Origin: DATGLE01 sp035294325
GTDB lineage: Bacteria; Chloroflexota; Ktedonobacteria; Ktedonobacterales; Ktedonobacteraceae
Direction: 5' to 3'
DNA length: 24,818 bases
NCBI GenBank assembly: GCA_035294325.1
Contig: DATGLE010000002.1
Location: forward strand, 1 to 24,818
A program made the translations under genes and the position numbers. Below the pieces are notes generated by a model. That model was not told the DNA's origin. It made no database searches and worked only from the letters and a program-made list of their open reading frames with translations. This document shows positions 22,672-24,818 of this stretch, piece after piece. Positions within the stretch are counted from its first letter, which is position 1, and every line of letters begins with the position of its first letter.

Positions 22672-23712
22672 CTATGTAAATTCCGCGAGCGCGTCCTCTG
22701 CGATGGGATGGAACAGATCACGCCGCGTATGGCTGATCTTATAGAGAGGGGGAGTGTGGTGCGCTACATGAGAAACTTCCTGCCGTGAATTGCTGAGAGG
22801 AGAAGAAATGTGGAAGACGTTATCCGAGGACTGCTTTGCGTTACGTTTGGCTTCGGCTGCGAGAGGGCCAATCTCTTCAAGGCTCTGCGGGTTGCGTACC
22901 TGACCGCTCACCACACCTATCGATAGCGACACCAGCGGAAACTGATAGGGCCGCCCCTTTCGATCAACGCCGCTGATCGAACCTCGCTCCAGATCCTCCC
23001 TGTGATAGAGGCTCGCACTTTCCTCTTTAAATCGAGCAAGAATATGGCGGTAGAGTATCCTGGCCCGGTCAGGAGTGGTCACGATGATGAAGTCGTCTCC
23101 ACCCACATGCCCGATAAAATCATCGGCATTGCCATACTCGTAGACTACACGCTGGCAGATACGACTGACGAGAAGAATCATCGCATTGCCAGCCAGGAAG
23201 CCATAGACATCATTAAACGCCTTGAAGTTATCGAGGTCGAGATAGAGGAGGCTCCAGGGTTCCGAACTCCTCAGCTTGCGCTCAATAGCCCGTTCAAGCT
23301 GTAAGCCGCCAGGCAATAAGGTCAAAGGTGAAAGCGTATTTTGCTGCATACAGCGCAGGTGCCGGCGCACGCGCGCCAGAAATTCAGCCGTGCTAAAAGG
23401 CTTCATCAAGTAGCTATCGACACCTAGTTCGAAGGCTCGAACTCTATCAGCAGACGAACTATGCGCATTCAGCACAACGATGGGGATATGCGCACTTTTG
23501 GGGTGGTCACGCAGCCGCTCGATTAATTCGTAGCCATCGATCCCCGGCAGCGTAAAATCAATGATGATGAGATGAGGTAATTTACGCAAAGCAAACTGGA
23601 TAGCATCTTCGCCATTAAGGACCTCGACTGTCTGATATCCCTCCATCTCCAGATTTTCTTCGAGTATTCTGGCTATCAAGCCATCACCCTCAACGACTAA
23701 AATGCTCGACAT
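22672..23712 (-). CDS. REC-GGDEF response regulator with altered active-site residues
   Basis: The start at 23712 (MSSILVVEG) is chosen because it begins the receiver domain and has AGGAG 7 nt upstream; a longer reading to 23859 adds unlikely residues. The 346-residue protein has a receiver domain (about 1-120) with phospho-acceptor Asp52 (IIIDFTLPG) and Lys104 (YLMKPF). The acidic pair is Glu8-Gly9 where Asp-Asp is usual, and the switch Thr/Ser is Asn82. The GGDEF domain (about 145-300) has LDLDNFKAFNDVYGF, GGDDF at 204-208 in place of GGDEF/GGEEF, and Asn where the I-site Arg would be. It may still make cyclic di-GMP, without the usual product inhibition. About 40 residues of unknown role follow. 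Confidence 0.9.
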   Translation of the reverse strand: MSSILVVEGDGLIARILEENLEMEGYQTVEVLNGEDAIQFALRKLPHLIIIDFTLPGIDGYELIERLRDHPKSAHIPIVVLNAHSSSADRVRAFELGVDSYLMKPFSTAEFLARVRRHLRCMQQNTLSPLTLLPGGLQLERAIERKLRSSEPWSLLYLDLDNFKAFNDVYGFLAGNAMILLVSRICQRVVYEYGNADDFIGHVGGDDFIIVTTPDRARILYRHILARFKEESASLYHREDLERGSISGVDRKGRPYQFPLVSLSIGVVSGQVRNPQSLEEIGPLAAEAKRNAKQSSDNVFHISSPLSNSRQEVSHVAHHTPPLYKISHTRRDLFHPIAEDALAEFT

Positions 23713-24391
23713 GTGCTCTCCTGCCTCTACCTTCACTATACAGTACTGAGTATACCTTACGAAAACCTCATCCGCTATTTTCAGCAATAGCAAGGAGAGA
23801 TCTTTGCCAGCCGTCAGAGAATAGCCGCATCTGTCATTGTTAATCGCAGACAGATACAACAGTACAACGCAGCCTATGCACTGCGCAAGCTACCAGTTTT
23901 CACGACACGGCGTGAACGGATAATGCGCATCGACGCACAGGCCATCTTTGACAGCGCAGGGTATGCTGGATTAACACATAACCCATGTGGTCTGTGTCGC
24001 AGGAACCTGGCGAGATCCATCCCCCCGGCAGGATATCGCGCAGGCAGAGGGCAGCAGGAAAGCGGCGTGCGAAATAAAGACTCCAGACTTACCGGCGACT
24101 CCTTGCAGCCTCTCATAAGCAGCCTGGCGCCAGGAAAGCGTCATAAGCGCCAGGATGACATAACACCAGGGCAAAGCACGCGAAAAATCAGGAACGGATC
24201 GTCTCCCCACCACGACACATTTGACACAGAGTGCCAACATGGTTAAAAATAGCTATACATATGTCATACTCAGTATAACATCCTTCGGCCCATATGCAAA
24301 GGCTTTGTTTGACAAATCTGTACAATGCGTTGGTTCTGATTGGGAATCTCACCTTAATGGGACTTTCAGGTAGTCGGGGATACGCTGCTGG

Positions 24392-24472
24392 CTCTTGCGC
24401 GGCTGTGCCGCGCAAGAGATAGAGAGTGTGATGTGGGCCATGCGCTTCGCGCATGGCCCACATCACACTCTC
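24392..24472. repeat. Bipartite palindrome element, copy 4
   Basis: Short hairpin CTCTTGCGCGGC-TGT-GCCGCGCAAGAG (12-bp arms, 24392-24418), then after 3 nt a long palindrome with perfect 24-bp arms (24422-24445 and 24449-24472) and a TTC loop. Confidence 0.95.
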
Positions 24473-24483
24473 AAATAAGGAGT

Positions 24484-24626
24484 GCGCTGGCGCAGGCTGG
24501 CGCGCGCTGGCGCGCGCTGGCGCAGGGGCAGAAGGCGCGCGTTGGCGCGCGCAGAAGTCAGGGGCAGAACGCGCGCGCTGGCGCAGGCTGGCGCGCACTG
24601 GTGCAGGCTGGCGCGCTGGCATGTGC
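24484..24626. repeat. GC-rich degenerate 10-bp minisatellite
   Basis: The stretch is built from variants of GCGCTGGCGC and AGGCTGGCGC, at first in exact 10-bp register (24484-24523). An irregular middle with AGGGGCAGAA spacers follows, then more 10-mers up to 24626. It begins 11 bp after bipartite element copy 4. Confidence 0.85.
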
Positions 24627-24658
24627 GCCGCGAATTAATCATACTTTTAGAGAAAAAG

Positions 24659-24687
24659 TTGACGCCACGACCTTGCCGAGATAATAT
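24659..24687 (+). promoter_or_regulatory. Sigma70-like promoter of the last gene
   Basis: TTGACG (24659-24664) and TAATAT (24682-24687) are 17 bp apart, 40 nt before the start codon at 24728. Confidence 0.7.
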
Positions 24688-24727
24688 AAAAGTCACATCA
24701 TAGTTTCCAGGGTAGGAAGGGTAAAAG

Positions 24728-24818
24728 ATGACCTCACCCGTGCAGGTTGAGCGACCAATATTGTTTCATAGCAAGGGGCAGCCCTCATTCGTCCTGGAGG
24801 GTATCATACATACGCCGG
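24728..24818 (+). CDS. Start of a gene cut by the right edge; possibly an alpha/beta hydrolase
   Basis: Thirty codons are visible (MTSPVQVERPILFHSKGQPSFVLEGIIHTP). AGGAAGGG lies 6 nt before the ATG and a good promoter lies 40 nt upstream, so this is a real gene start. The LEGIIHTP ending recalls the first strand of some alpha/beta hydrolases, but too little is present to be sure. Confidence 0.6.
   Translation, partial: MTSPVQVERPILFHSKGQPSFVLEGIIHTP

Larger units (their letters stand above)
23713..24727. other. 1-kb intergenic stretch before the last gene
   Basis: No gene is convincing here. Open frames of about 80-140 codons on both strands overlap each other and run through palindromes and GC repeats. 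From left to right it contains a TATACT-type hexamer upstream of the GGDEF gene (minus strand, 23749-23754, with no good -35), roughly 450 bp without recognisable structure, the bipartite palindrome (24392-24472), a GC minisatellite (24484-24626) and a promoter (24659-24687). Confidence 0.6.

Noticed and set aside
23923..24246. Small genes on either strand in the 1-kb gap
   Set aside because: Frames on both strands overlap, lack ribosome sites and show no motif; I cannot support either.
24188..24622. 144-codon minus-strand frame and overlapping plus-strand frames rich in Ala/Arg
   Set aside because: They run through palindromes and the GC minisatellite, and all frames stay open there because of base composition.
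1..24818. tRNA or rRNA genes
   Set aside because: I saw no cloverleaf with a GGTTCGAATCC-type T-arm and no conserved rRNA sequence, although this was by eye only.

Overview
This window looks like chromosomal DNA from a moderately GC-rich, free-living heterotrophic bacterium. The gene style suggests a member of the Chloroflexota, possibly class Ktedonobacteria: a Pro-rich zinc-ribbon protein, a membrane-anchored LamG-like protein, a membrane sensor with zinc-finger-like motifs, long gaps full of inverted repeats, and a yebC-ruvC-ruvA block. That placement is inference from style, not a marker-gene result.

Region 1 (1-8943, all minus strand) is an aromatic-ring meta-cleavage cluster. In transcription order it reads: IclR-type regulator, class I extradiol dioxygenase, C-C bond hydrolase, 2-oxopent-4-enoate hydratase, acylating acetaldehyde dehydrogenase (dmpF), 4-hydroxy-2-oxovalerate aldolase (dmpG), a zinc-dependent MetE-like protein, and an MFS transporter that reaches the left edge. 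Ring cleavage, hydrolysis, hydration, aldol cleavage and acetyl-CoA formation are all encoded, so a catechol-type compound could be taken to pyruvate and acetyl-CoA plus the acid released by the hydrolase. The ring hydroxylase that would make the catechol is not here. The cluster appears to have two related promoters (TTGTAT-18-TATACT), one before iclR and one before the MetE-like gene. A 19-bp palindrome sits just upstream of the iclR promoter. A 4 x 44-bp tandem array and a small MITE-like element interrupt the cluster.

Region 2 (8944-11866) holds an FTR1-type iron permease behind a strong sigma70-like promoter that overlaps a DtxR/IdeR-like palindrome, a zinc-ribbon protein, and YraN. Region 3 (12341-16824, plus strand) is yebC, ruvC, ruvA and a 768-residue membrane protein with two cytoplasmic zinc-finger-like clusters, one membrane segment and an extracytoplasmic domain resembling type I periplasmic binding proteins. 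Region 4 (16867-20092, minus strand) has thiL overlapping a tandem-GNAT acetyltransferase gene, and a LamG-like membrane protein. Region 5 (20343-24818) has a metallo-beta-lactamase-fold hydrolase, an ABM-like protein, an unknown protein, a REC-GGDEF regulator with altered key residues, a roughly 1-kb repeat-rich gap, and the start of one more gene.

The most unusual structure is in the gaps. At least four loci carry a bipartite element: a short GC hairpin with a 3-nt loop lies 3-10 nt from a long, nearly perfect palindrome (24-26-bp arms on 3-11-nt loops). Arms match within each copy but differ between copies. Other inverted repeats with 15-30-bp arms lie elsewhere, and one supplies the last codons of yraN. 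No transposase gene is visible in the window.
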